DNA of 13,181 nt from JAUYQR01 sp031415015 (GTDB taxonomy: Bacteria; Pseudomonadota; Alphaproteobacteria; Rhodobacterales; Rhodobacteraceae): positions 1 through 13,181 of the forward strand of contig JANOQT010000180.1 of the NCBI GenBank assembly GCA_031415015.1. Direction: 5' to 3'. Shown piece by piece: positions 7,088 through 13,181 of this stretch. The notes under the pieces are model-generated. The model searched no databases and had not been told where the DNA came from. It was given only the letters and a program-made list of their open reading frames with translations. Within the stretch, counting starts at the first letter, position 1. The number at the start of each line of letters is the position of its first letter. Made by a program: the position numbers and the translations under genes.

Positions 7088-7147
7088 CATCTTGGCGAAA
7101 ATATCCCACGGGGGTCCGGGGGTGTGAAACCCCCGGCCCACGCCGAT
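7088..7147. repeat. Rhodobacteraceae-type intergenic repeat with hairpin
   Basis: The sequence includes CATCTTGGCGAAAATATCCC followed by CGGGGGTCCGGGGGTG. It matches a dispersed intergenic element that I recall from many Rhodobacteraceae genomes, typically TTGGC[GC]AAAATATCCC followed by a GGGGGTCCGGGGG hairpin. The hairpin is CCGGGGGT (7116-7123) with ACCCCCGG (7129-7136) and a 5-nt loop. It fills most of the 72-nt gap between the MBL hydrolase and the AEC gene. It may act as a terminator or mRNA end-protector, though no T-run follows. Family membership is from memory, not from a search. Confidence 0.6.
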
Positions 7148-7148
7148 C

Positions 7149-8087
7149 ATGAGCGCGCTTCTTGACGTCATCCTGCCGGTCTTCCTGGTCATCGGTTTCG
7201 GCTATGCGGCCACCCGCGCGGGCCTGTTCGGCGACACCGCCGTCGACGGCATCATGCGCTTTGCACAGAACTTCGCGGTGCCGGTGCTGCTGTTTCGGTC
7301 CATCGCCACGCTCGACCTTGCGGCGGCCTATGATGCGGGCCTGCTGATCAGCTTTTATGCCGGGGCCTTCGCGGGCTTTGCCGCAGGGTTTTTCGGCGCG
7401 CGGCTGATCTTCAACCGACCCCTGCCCGACGCGGTCGCCATCGGCTTTGCGGGGTTGTTCTCCAACTCCCTCCTCCTCGGCCTGGCCATCACTGAACGCG
7501 CGTACGGCACGGCGGCGCTGCAAGGCAACTACGCCATCATCTCGTTCCACGCGCCGTTGCTGTACGGCTTTGGCATCAGCATGATGGAATGGGCGCGGGC
7601 GCGCGGCGACGGGCTGTCCGGCCTCGCCATCGGGCGCAAAGCCCTGAAGGCGATCTTTAGCCAGTCGCTGGTGATCGGCATCTGCGCGGGCTTCGTCGTC
7701 AACCTTGCCGGTAACCCCCTGCCCGCCTTCGTCTGGTCCGCCGTCGACATGGTTGCCGGGTCCGCAATCCCGGTGGCATTGTTCGGGCTGGGCGGCGTGC
7801 TGGTCCGCTACCGGCTGGAGGGCGACCGCGGCACCATCGCGCTGGTCTGCGCCGTGTCGCTGATCCTGCATCCGGCAGTCACCTACGGCCTTGGCCACTG
7901 GGTGTTCAACCTCGGCCCCGCTGGCCTGCGCTCCGCCGTGATCACCGCCGCCATGGCCCCCGGGGTAAATGCCTACATGTTCGCGCATCTCTACGGCGTC
8001 GGCACCCGTGTCGCCGCCGCCTCGGTGCTGGTGGCAACCGCGCTGTCTATCGGCAGCGTATGGGTCTGGCTGCAGCTGCTGCCTTAG
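7149..8087 (+). CDS. AEC-family (auxin efflux carrier) transporter
   Basis: A 312-residue, very hydrophobic inner-membrane protein with about ten predicted membrane segments. Family signatures are LPVFLVIGFGYAATRAGLF (9-27), NFAVPVLLF (41-49), a central SNSLLLGLA segment (about 104-112) and APGVNAYMFAHLYG near the C-terminus. The second half restates the first, as expected for the inverted repeat of the AEC/PIN fold. Bacterial members export or exchange small carboxylates such as malate or malonate; the substrate here is unknown. No Shine-Dalgarno sequence is evident because the repeat element nearly abuts the ATG. Its TAG overlaps the TAA of the convergent permease by 4 bp. Confidence 0.88.
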   Translation: MSALLDVILPVFLVIGFGYAATRAGLFGDTAVDGIMRFAQNFAVPVLLFRSIATLDLAAAYDAGLLISFYAGAFAGFAAGFFGARLIFNRPLPDAVAIGFAGLFSNSLLLGLAITERAYGTAALQGNYAIISFHAPLLYGFGISMMEWARARGDGLSGLAIGRKALKAIFSQSLVIGICAGFVVNLAGNPLPAFVWSAVDMVAGSAIPVALFGLGGVLVRYRLEGDRGTIALVCAVSLILHPAVTYGLGHWVFNLGPAGLRSAVITAAMAPGVNAYMFAHLYGVGTRVAAASVLVATALSIGSVWVWLQLLP

Positions 8088-9055
8088 GTCCCCGTCACAC
8101 CGCGCAACCGGTCCGACCGCCGCCGCAGCAGTTCCACCGTCGCCAGCAATGCAACCGAGATGATCACCAGCAGCGTCGCCACCGCAAGGATGGCGGGCGA
8201 GATCGCTTCACGGATGCCGTTGAACATCTGGCGCGGGATGGTCTGCTGTTCGGGGCCCGCAATGAACAGCACCGCCACCACCTCGTCGAACGAGGTGACA
8301 AAGGCGAACAGCGCCCCCGATATCACCCCCGGCAGGATCAACGGCATCACCACCTTGAAAAACGTCGTGCGCGGATTGGCCCCCAGCGAATGCGCCGCCC
8401 GGATCAGCGACTGGTCAAACCCGGTCAACGTCGCCGTCACCGTGATGATCACAAACGGAATGCCCAGCACCGCATGCGCCACGATCACCCCAAGGTGCGA
8501 GTTCGCCAGACACCCTTTGGCCGACAGGAACGCCCCCGCCACCATGCCCACCGCGCTGTCAGGCGACACGCAGGCCTTGGCGTAGAAAAAGCTCATCCCC
8601 ACCGCGACGATGATGATCGGCACGATCATCGGCGAAATCAGCAGCGCCATGATCAGCCGCTTGTAAGGCATTTCCGACCGGCTCAGGCCAAGTGCGGCAA
8701 TGGTCCCCAGCGTCGTCGCCAGAATGGTCGCCCAGAACCCGACCCAAAGCGAGTTTCGCGCCGCCTTGATCCAGGTCGCCTTTTCCCACGCCAGCGACCA
8801 CCACACACTGTCGCGCGGCCCGTCGGGTGCCGGATGGCCCAGCGTCAGCAGCGTGTCATACCAGCGCAGGCTGTATCCCTCGGGGTCGAGGGTCAGCATC
8901 TTTTCGGTAAAGGTGAAATACGGCTCGGCGTTGAACGACAACGGGATGACGATCAGGATCGGCGCGATCAGAAAAATGAACACGACCGTGCAGATCACCA
9001 GATAGGTGTAATACCAGATCCGTTCCAGCGGCGAGGCGTAGGTGGGAAGGGCCAT
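8084..9055 (-). CDS. Polyamine-type ABC transporter permease 2 (PotC/PotI-like)
   Basis: A 323-residue inner-membrane permease, last gene of the importer operon. The first membrane segment lies at about 17-40. A periplasmic stretch (41-98) and further segments follow at about 101-123, 132-156, 188-210, 240-262 and 286-308. The cytoplasmic EAA loop (RAAHSLGANPRTTFFKV, 219-235, then LPG) contacts the ATPase. It is longer than E. coli PotC (about 264). One extra piece is a loop at 160-187 with two cysteines, C162 and C182. A strong AAGGAGG (9061-9067) precedes the ATG by 5 nt and includes part of the upstream stop codon, so the two permeases are coupled. Substrate uncertain. Confidence 0.9.
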   Translation of the reverse strand: MALPTYASPLERIWYYTYLVICTVVFIFLIAPILIVIPLSFNAEPYFTFTEKMLTLDPEGYSLRWYDTLLTLGHPAPDGPRDSVWWSLAWEKATWIKAARNSLWVGFWATILATTLGTIAALGLSRSEMPYKRLIMALLISPMIVPIIIVAVGMSFFYAKACVSPDSAVGMVAGAFLSAKGCLANSHLGVIVAHAVLGIPFVIITVTATLTGFDQSLIRAAHSLGANPRTTFFKVVMPLILPGVISGALFAFVTSFDEVVAVLFIAGPEQQTIPRQMFNGIREAISPAILAVATLLVIISVALLATVELLRRRSDRLRGVTGT

Positions 9056-9060
9056 GCGTG

Positions 9061-9067
9061 CCTCCTT
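9061..9067 (-). promoter_or_regulatory. Shine-Dalgarno overlapping the upstream stop codon
   Basis: On the minus strand the sequence reads TAAGGAGGCACGCATG. The TAA (9066-9068) ends the first permease gene and supplies the AA of the AAGGAGG that serves the second, 5 nt before its ATG. This fixes the start of the second permease and implies near-stoichiometric, coupled translation of the two membrane subunits. Confidence 0.75.
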
Positions 9068-10319
9068 AGCCGAATTTCAGACGGTCGATGCCGATCAGCC
9101 GGTCATACAGCCAGTACAGCACCAGAATGGCCACCAGCAGCATTGCCGCCAGCGCCGCCGCAAGCGACCAGTTCGACTTGTTCATGTTGAAGCTGATCAG
9201 GTTGGAAATCAGAATACCGTCCGCGCCGCCAACCAGTGCAGGCGTGATGTAGTAGCCCACCGCCAGAATGAACACCAACAGCGACCCCGCCGCGATCCCC
9301 GGCAGCGTTTGCGGCAGATAGACCCGCCGGAACGTGGTCCAGGACGTGGCCCCAAGGCTGCGCGCGGCGCGGGCATAGCTGGGCGGGATCACCCGCATCA
9401 CCGAATAGAGCGGCAGCACCATGAACGGCAGCAACACATGCGTCATCGCAATGATGGTGCCGGTCATGTTGTACATCGCCGCCAGCCGGTTCTGATCATC
9501 CAGAACGCCTAACCCCACCAGCAGATCATTGACGATCCCCTGCTCCTGCAGCAGCGCGATCCAGGACGTGGTCCGCACCAGCAGCGAGGTCCAGAACGGC
9601 AGCAGCACCAGAATCATCAGCAGGGACGACTTCGGCATCGGCAGCACGGCCAGCAGATGCGCCACCGGAAAGGCCAGCAACAGGCAGATCACCGTGATGA
9701 TCGCCGACACCACAAAGGTCTTGCCGAACAGATACAGGTAGATGCGTTCGTTGTCGTTGCCCCGCGCCCAGCCATCATCGGTCAGACGGCGGTCAGCGGC
9801 GACAAGGTAGAACTCGGGCGTGTAGATATTCGATGCCGATTGCATGGCCCGCCAGACTTGCGGCTTGCCCCAATCCGCATCCAGCGCCAACAGCGCCTCG
9901 CGATAGGGCGGCGTCAGATCCTTGGCCACCCGCGCGCCTGCCTTGAACAGGCTGATCGACCCCGGAGCCACATAATTCACCCGGGTGCCCGCCAGACCGG
10001 TGGTCCGCGATGTCTGCATCAAGGCCAGATCACTGACCAGTGCTGCAAAGGCGTCTTCCGGCGGATTGGCCGGATCGAACCCGGGATTTGCGTCGAACCA
10101 CGCCACCAGTGCCGGGGCCGATGCGGCGAACCCGTCATGCTCGAACGACCGTTTCAGCATGTAGCCGATCGGGATCAGAAAACTCAGCAGCACGAAAATC
10201 AACAGCGGCACAACCAGCAGGAAGGCCCGCCGCTTGGCGCGCTTTTGCGCGGTCGCAAGGGCGGCCTTCAGCGGGCGGCCATCGGCGGTGGTCAACAAAG
10301 GGGTAGACGCATCGGCCAT
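9066..10319 (-). CDS. Polyamine-type ABC transporter permease 1 (PotB/PotH-like) with long periplasmic region
   Basis: A 417-residue inner-membrane permease. I start at 10319 (MADASTPLLT) because AAGGA lies 7 nt upstream; an in-frame start at 10370 would add 17 residues and overlap the inter-gene hairpin. The first membrane segment is at about 32-54. About 140 residues (56-198), including PGFDPANPPEDAF and LTPPYREALLALDADWGKP, lie between it and the next segment (about 200-224). In classical PotB (about 285 residues in all) this gap is some 40-50. The core then resumes: LLPFWTSLLVRTTSWIALLQ (239-258) is a PotB/PotH signature, and the EAA loop is ARAARSLGATSWTTF (316-330), followed by LPQTLPG. 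The extra region is probably periplasmic and could contact the binding protein. It is followed after 10 nt by permease 2. Confidence 0.9.
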   Translation of the reverse strand: MADASTPLLTTADGRPLKAALATAQKRAKRRAFLLVVPLLIFVLLSFLIPIGYMLKRSFEHDGFAASAPALVAWFDANPGFDPANPPEDAFAALVSDLALMQTSRTTGLAGTRVNYVAPGSISLFKAGARVAKDLTPPYREALLALDADWGKPQVWRAMQSASNIYTPEFYLVAADRRLTDDGWARGNDNERIYLYLFGKTFVVSAIITVICLLLAFPVAHLLAVLPMPKSSLLMILVLLPFWTSLLVRTTSWIALLQEQGIVNDLLVGLGVLDDQNRLAAMYNMTGTIIAMTHVLLPFMVLPLYSVMRVIPPSYARAARSLGATSWTTFRRVYLPQTLPGIAAGSLLVFILAVGYYITPALVGGADGILISNLISFNMNKSNWSLAAALAAMLLVAILVLYWLYDRLIGIDRLKFG

Positions 10320-10341
10320 TCCGAAATCCTTGCACCGAAAA

Positions 10342-10367
10342 CCGGGGGCGGACAAAGCCGCCCCCGG
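10342..10367 (-). terminator. Intercistronic stem-loop (attenuator) after the binding-protein gene
   Basis: A perfect 10-bp stem CCGGGGGCGG (10342-10351) / CCGCCCCCGG (10358-10367) encloses a 6-nt loop. On the minus strand it is followed by TTTTC. It lies 24 nt after the binding-protein stop and 22 nt before the permease start. In ABC importers such hairpins usually terminate part of the transcripts or protect the 3' end, so that the binding protein outnumbers the membrane subunits. Confidence 0.8.
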
Positions 10368-10391
10368 CAAAACTCAACCCGTCAGGGCTGT

Positions 10392-11465
10392 TTACTGCGC
10401 CAGCCAGGCCTGGAAGCGCTCGTTCAGTTCCGCGTCATGATCGACCCAGAACGCCGACGAGGTTTCCAGCGCGTTGGTCAGGTTTTCCGGCGCGGTCGGC
10501 AGATGCGGTGCCATGACCGTCTTGCCGTCCTTGAAGATCAGCTCTTCCAGCATCGCCGACTTGCGGGCCGGACCATACGAGATGTGCTGAGCCTGCGCCC
10601 GCAGTCCTTCGGTCGAGGTCGCGTACTTGATGAACTCAAGGGCTGCGTCCTTGTTCGGCGCGCCCTTCGGCACGACGTACATTTCGTTTTCATAGATCTG
10701 ACCATCCCAGACGATCTGGAAGGGCTTGTTCTCGTTGATCGCGGCGGCGAAAATCCGGCCGTTGTAAGCGGTGGTCATCACCACTTCACCGTCAGCCAGC
10801 AGCTGCGGCGCCTGTGCGCCCGCTTCCCACCAGATAACTTCGGACTTGATGGTGTCCAGCTTTGCAAACGCGCGGTCCACGCCTTCCGGGGTGTTCAGCA
10901 CGGCATAGACTTCGGCCGCGGGAACGCCGTCACCCAGCAGTGCGAATTCCAGAACTGCCTTGGCACCCTTGCGCATGCCGCGCTTGCCGGGGAACTTTGC
11001 CAGGTCAAAGAAATCGGCTGCGGTCTTCGGTGCCGCATCGCCCGACAGCTTGGTGGTGTCGTAGGCATAGATGTTCGACCAGATATCGGTCGACACGCCG
11101 CATTCGGTGACAGCACCAGCAAGGAAGTCGTCGGCCGCTGCCGTGCCGTCCGTACCGGCGGGCAAGGATGCCGCGTCGATCGGCTCCAGCACGCCTTCGT
11201 CGCACAGACGGACCGCGTCGGCATATTCCACCGAAGCGACGTCAACCGTCACGTTGCCAGCCTCAACCATCGCCTTGATCGCCGGAGCCGGGTTGTCGCT
11301 GTCGACCATGATTGTGTTCGTGCCGGTCGCAGCCATCCATGGTTTTACATGGGCTTCGGTCTGCGCTTCGCCATAAGCACCGCCCCACGACATCACTGTC
11401 ACGTCTGCCTGAGCGGCATAAGCCACCGCTGTCAGCGCCGTGGAAAGAACGAGTAGTTTTTTCAT
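10392..11465 (-). CDS. Periplasmic solute-binding protein (PotD/PotF family)
   Basis: A 357-residue periplasmic binding protein that delivers substrate to the two permeases. The Sec signal peptide MKKLLVLSTALTAVAYAAQA ends at AQA-D21. The mature start VTVMSWGGAYGEAQTEA and the segment FPGKRGMRKG (158-167) are typical of the spermidine/putrescine (COG0687-type) binding proteins. Aromatic residues at IWWEAG (211-216) and AYNGRIF (233-239) fall where the ligand pocket is expected. Two cysteines (C88, C122) could form a disulfide. Polyamine binding is the default guess, but this family also includes binders of other amino compounds, so the substrate is open. AAGGGAG lies 8 nt before the ATG. It is second in the operon, 73 nt after the ATPase gene, and is followed by an attenuator-like hairpin. 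Confidence 0.9.
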   Translation of the reverse strand: MKKLLVLSTALTAVAYAAQADVTVMSWGGAYGEAQTEAHVKPWMAATGTNTIMVDSDNPAPAIKAMVEAGNVTVDVASVEYADAVRLCDEGVLEPIDAASLPAGTDGTAAADDFLAGAVTECGVSTDIWSNIYAYDTTKLSGDAAPKTAADFFDLAKFPGKRGMRKGAKAVLEFALLGDGVPAAEVYAVLNTPEGVDRAFAKLDTIKSEVIWWEAGAQAPQLLADGEVVMTTAYNGRIFAAAINENKPFQIVWDGQIYENEMYVVPKGAPNKDAALEFIKYATSTEGLRAQAQHISYGPARKSAMLEELIFKDGKTVMAPHLPTAPENLTNALETSSAFWVDHDAELNERFQAWLAQ

Positions 11466-11538
11466 GTGTCAGTCTCCCTTGTTGAACTTGGAACTGCTTT
11501 CGGACCGGACAGAAGTTTTGCATCCGGCCCTTGCATCA

Positions 11539-12639
11539 TCACGGATCCAGCGCCCGCGCATCTTGCGGGGCCCATCCGATCTTGATCTTTTCACCCGGTT
11601 TCAGCATCCGCTGACCCAGGGTATTGCGCGATTTGATCACAAAGTCTTCCGACCCAGCGACCTTCAAACGGGTCCGGAACAGATCACCCATATAGATGAA
11701 CTCCATCACCTCGGCGTCGATGGTATGAGCACCGTCCGGCATCATCTCGGGCTTGAATTCCACCCGCTCCGGCCGGATCGACACCAGCGTTCTGGCACCC
11801 TTTTCGGTCACGTTCACCGGCGTCGCGTCGATCACCTCGCCGGTGGCCAGCCGCACCGTGCACTTGCCGCCGCCGATGTCTTCGACCGTGCCGTACAGCT
11901 TGTTGTTCTCGCCGATGAACTGCGCCACAAAACTGTTGTCGGGCCGCTCGTACAGATCGGCCGGCGGCGCCAGTTGCTGAATGCGCCCGTCGTTAAACAC
12001 TGCCACACGGTCGCTCATCGTCAAGGCCTCGCCCTGATCATGCGTCACGTAAACCACGGTAATCCCAAGGCTTTCATGCAGATGCTTGATCTCGAACTGC
12101 ATATGTTCGCGCAACTGCTTGTCCAGCGCGCCCAAGGGTTCGTCCATCAGCACCAGTGCGGGGTCGAACACCAGCGCCCGCGCCAGGGCGATCCGCTGCT
12201 GCTGGCCGCCGGACAGTTGCGCGGGGCGGCGGTTGATGAACGAATACATCTGCACCATGTCCAGCGCGCGCTTGATCTTGGCCTCGCGGTCCGACTTCGA
12301 CATGCCCCGCACTTCCAGCGGGAAGGACAGATTCTCCCCCACCGTCATGTGCGGAAACAGCGCGTAGTTCTGAAACACCATGCCGATGCCGCGCTTGTGC
12401 GGCGGCACCTGATTGATCGGCCGGCCGTCCAGCTTGATCTCGCCGTTGGTCGCCGTCTCGAACCCCGCCAGCATCATCAAACAGGTGGTCTTGCCCGACC
12501 CGGACGGCCCCAGCATCGTCAGGAACTCGCCCTTGGCGATTCTCAGATTCAGGTCTTTGACGACAAGGCTGACGCCGTCGTAGCTTTTCTGAACATGCTC
12601 GAATGCGACGAAAGCGTCGCTGCGGGGCTCAATCGTCAC
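11539..12639 (-). CDS. ABC transporter ATP-binding protein (PotA/PotG-like)
   Basis: A 366-residue cytoplasmic ATPase that energises the importer; first gene of the operon. Motifs in order: Walker A GPSGSGKTT (44-52), Q-loop at Q90 (MVFQNYALFPHMTVGEN), signature LSGGQQQR (142-149), Walker B LVLMDEP (162-168), D-loop GALD (170-173) and H-loop VTHD (H200). The C-terminal third (about 245-366), including VSIRPERVEF and YMGDLFRT, is the TOBE regulatory domain of the polyamine/iron/sugar importer class. The start codon is GTG at 12639, chosen because GGGAGA lies 5 nt upstream. Length matches PotA (about 370). Specificity comes from the partner proteins, so the substrate is inferred only as polyamine-like. 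Confidence 0.94.
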   Translation of the reverse strand: MTIEPRSDAFVAFEHVQKSYDGVSLVVKDLNLRIAKGEFLTMLGPSGSGKTTCLMMLAGFETATNGEIKLDGRPINQVPPHKRGIGMVFQNYALFPHMTVGENLSFPLEVRGMSKSDREAKIKRALDMVQMYSFINRRPAQLSGGQQQRIALARALVFDPALVLMDEPLGALDKQLREHMQFEIKHLHESLGITVVYVTHDQGEALTMSDRVAVFNDGRIQQLAPPADLYERPDNSFVAQFIGENNKLYGTVEDIGGGKCTVRLATGEVIDATPVNVTEKGARTLVSIRPERVEFKPEMMPDGAHTIDAEVMEFIYMGDLFRTRLKVAGSEDFVIKSRNTLGQRMLKPGEKIKIGWAPQDARALDP

Positions 12640-12689
12640 CCGTTTCTCCCTGATGGTCCCGGCAGGTGTTCTGCACTATCGTTGACCTG

Positions 12690-12718
12690 ACTAAAGCGAA
12701 ACGCCTGCGAGAATGCAA
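12690..12718 (-). promoter_or_regulatory. Weak candidate promoter for the ABC importer operon
   Basis: On the minus strand TTGCAT (12713-12718) and TTTAGT (12690-12695) are separated by 17 nt and lie about 50 nt upstream of the ATPase GTG. The spacing is ideal, but the hexamers match the sigma-70 consensus only partly (3 and 4 of 6). The 274-nt region up to tRNA-Leu contains no better pair that I could find. Confidence 0.25.
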
Positions 12719-12779
12719 CGCTCAAGTGACATCATTCCGCCGCAATCGAGAAATGCGGGAAAATCGGGCAAGCATCGCC

Positions 12780-12798
12780 ACAATCGCCCTCCGATTGT
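12780..12798. promoter_or_regulatory. Perfect 7+7 inverted repeat, possible operator
   Basis: ACAATCG (12780-12786), a 5-nt spacer, then CGATTGT (12792-12798). The 19-bp dyad is the size recognised by dimeric transcription factors. It lies about 140 nt upstream of the ABC importer operon, beyond the candidate promoter. No T-run follows, so it is not a terminator. Dyads of this size occur by chance several times per 10 kb, so only the position supports a role. Confidence 0.3.
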
Positions 12799-12860
12799 AC
12801 CGGCACGGCGCGGCTTGCGGGAAATTCGACGGAGGAAGACCGGCGCTGGTGCCCGGAAAG

Positions 12861-12894
12861 ACAAAAGACGCGAGGTTGCCCCCGCGTCTTTTGT
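12861..12894 (-). terminator. Stem-loop terminator downstream of tRNA-Leu
   Basis: A perfect 12-bp stem ACAAAAGACGCG (12861-12872) / CGCGTCTTTTGT (12883-12894) with a 10-nt loop starts 20 nt past the 3' end of tRNA-Leu on the minus strand. The 3' arm carries TCTTTTGTCTTTCC, a broken U-rich tail. It should end the tRNA transcript and insulate the ABC importer operon. The symmetric arms could also terminate plus-strand transcripts. Confidence 0.75.
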
Positions 12895-12913
12895 ACTTTG
12901 GTCCGGCCGGAAC

Positions 12914-13000
12914 TGGTGCGGATGAAAAGACTCGAACTTTCACTCCGATTAAAGAACAGCGACCTCAACGCTGCGCGTCTACCAATTCCGCCACATCCGC
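12914..13000 (-). tRNA. tRNA-Leu (anticodon GAG)
   Basis: The reverse complement begins GCGGATG and pairs perfectly with CATCCGC before the discriminator A and an encoded CCA (12914-12916). The D-arm GGCGGAATTGGTAGACGC is typical of leucine tRNAs. The anticodon arm CAGCG-TTGAGGT-CGCTG gives anticodon GAG, reading CUC and CUU. A long variable arm (TGTTCTTTAATCGGAGT) and T-arm GTTCGAGTC are present. The total is 87 nt. Confidence 0.97.
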
Positions 13001-13050
13001 ACAGGTTCCGGGCTCGGACAAAGGCTGTTTAGCGACAGTAACGCTGGATG

Positions 13051-13073
13051 AAAAGGGGGATTTTCATCCCCCC
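13051..13073 (-). terminator. Intrinsic terminator of the minus-strand gene at the right edge
   Basis: On the minus strand the sequence is GGGGGAT-GAAA-ATCCCCC-TTTT: a 7-bp stem (arms 13066-13072 and 13055-13061), a GNRA-like 4-nt loop and a following U-run (13051-13054). It begins 12 nt after the stop codon of the partial gene at the right edge. A competing 9-bp stem GGATGAAAA/TTTTCATCC (13046-13069) shares the same bases. Confidence 0.85.
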
Positions 13074-13084
13074 TGCCACCGTTT

Positions 13085-13181
13085 TCAGAAGCTGGAGAAG
13101 ATCAGGAACGGCAGCCGCGCCGCCATCATCGCCGCTTGCGCGCCCGCATTCATCACCTCGGCATTCGGGGCCACATCCGCC
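13085..13181 (-). CDS. C-terminal end of an unidentified protein (partial)
   Basis: A minus-strand frame enters from the right edge and ends with TGA at 13085-13087. The 31 visible residues run ADVAPNAEVMNAGAQAAMMA and then ARLPFLIFSSF. This Ala/Met-rich helical segment with a hydrophobic end has protein-like composition and G/C-ending codons. The intrinsic terminator 12 nt downstream supports a real gene end. Too little is present to name a family. Confidence 0.7.
   Translation of the reverse strand, partial: ADVAPNAEVMNAGAQAAMMAARLPFLIFSSF

Noticed and set aside
6390..7988. 532-codon minus-strand open frame across the MBL and AEC genes
   Set aside because: The translation is His/Gln/Arg/Gly-rich without any domain and lies opposite two well-supported genes.
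9657..11456. 599-codon plus-strand open frame opposite permease 1 and the binding protein
   Set aside because: It is an antisense shadow with abnormal Arg/His/Cys/Gln content; the minus-strand frames carry signal peptide, membrane segments and family motifs.
11502..11530. 8-bp stem between the ATPase and binding-protein genes considered as a terminator
   Set aside because: The stem includes a G-U pair and a 13-nt loop and has no following U-run, so it is not a convincing terminator.
11440..12690. 416-codon plus-strand open frame opposite the ATPase
   Set aside because: The minus strand holds a complete set of ABC ATPase motifs, and the plus-strand translation has none.
12990..13180. 11-bp direct repeat GCCACATCCGC at the tRNA-Leu 5' end and at 13170-13180, considered as an attachment site
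   Set aside because: Repeats of this length are expected by chance in 13 kb. One copy is inside coding sequence, no integrase is present, and attachment sites usually use the tRNA 3' end.

Overview
The window looks like a chromosomal segment of an alphaproteobacterium, most likely a member of the Rhodobacteraceae (Rhodobacter/Roseobacter group). The DNA is GC-rich with strong G/C preference at third codon positions. The gene content is typical of that family, and a GC-rich intergenic element near 7090-7147 matches a repeat I associate with these genomes. The family assignment is an inference; no database search was possible.

Left part (1-4312). A serine tRNA on the minus strand is followed by a plus-strand run of cell-envelope and nucleotide genes. 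These are a lipoprotein with a degenerate RlpA-like fold and a C-terminal SPOR domain, a PBP5-type D-alanyl-D-alanine carboxypeptidase and thymidylate kinase. They are tightly spaced (17 and 0 nt) and probably co-transcribed. After a possible GC-rich hairpin comes a 576-nt gap. It holds a small, previously unnamed-looking secreted Cys/His-rich protein, preceded by a near-perfect CtrA-type box (TTAA-N7-TTAAC on the minus strand). This is the most interesting spot in the window.

Middle part (4313-8087, plus strand). holB (DNA polymerase III delta'), a TatD-family nuclease and a PhnP-like metallo-beta-lactamase-fold hydrolase form a compact cluster with a 5-nt gap and a 1-nt overlap. A dispersed-type repeat with a hairpin follows, then an AEC-family (auxin efflux carrier) permease.

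Right part (8084-13181, minus strand). A four-gene polyamine-type ABC importer is transcribed right to left in the order ATPase, periplasmic binding protein, permease 1 (with a large extra periplasmic region), permease 2. A perfect 10-bp hairpin followed by U residues lies just after the binding-protein gene and probably sets a higher dose of that protein. The last permease converges on the AEC gene, and their stop codons overlap by 4 bp. Upstream of the importer lie a 7+7 bp inverted repeat (possible operator), a strong stem-loop terminator, tRNA-Leu(GAG), another terminator, and the C-terminal end of an unidentified minus-strand gene.

Most of the window is ordinary housekeeping DNA. I found no mobile element, CRISPR array, phage gene or clearly new multi-gene system. 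The candidates for something undescribed are the small CtrA-box-associated secreted protein and the catalytically degenerate RlpA/SPOR lipoprotein.
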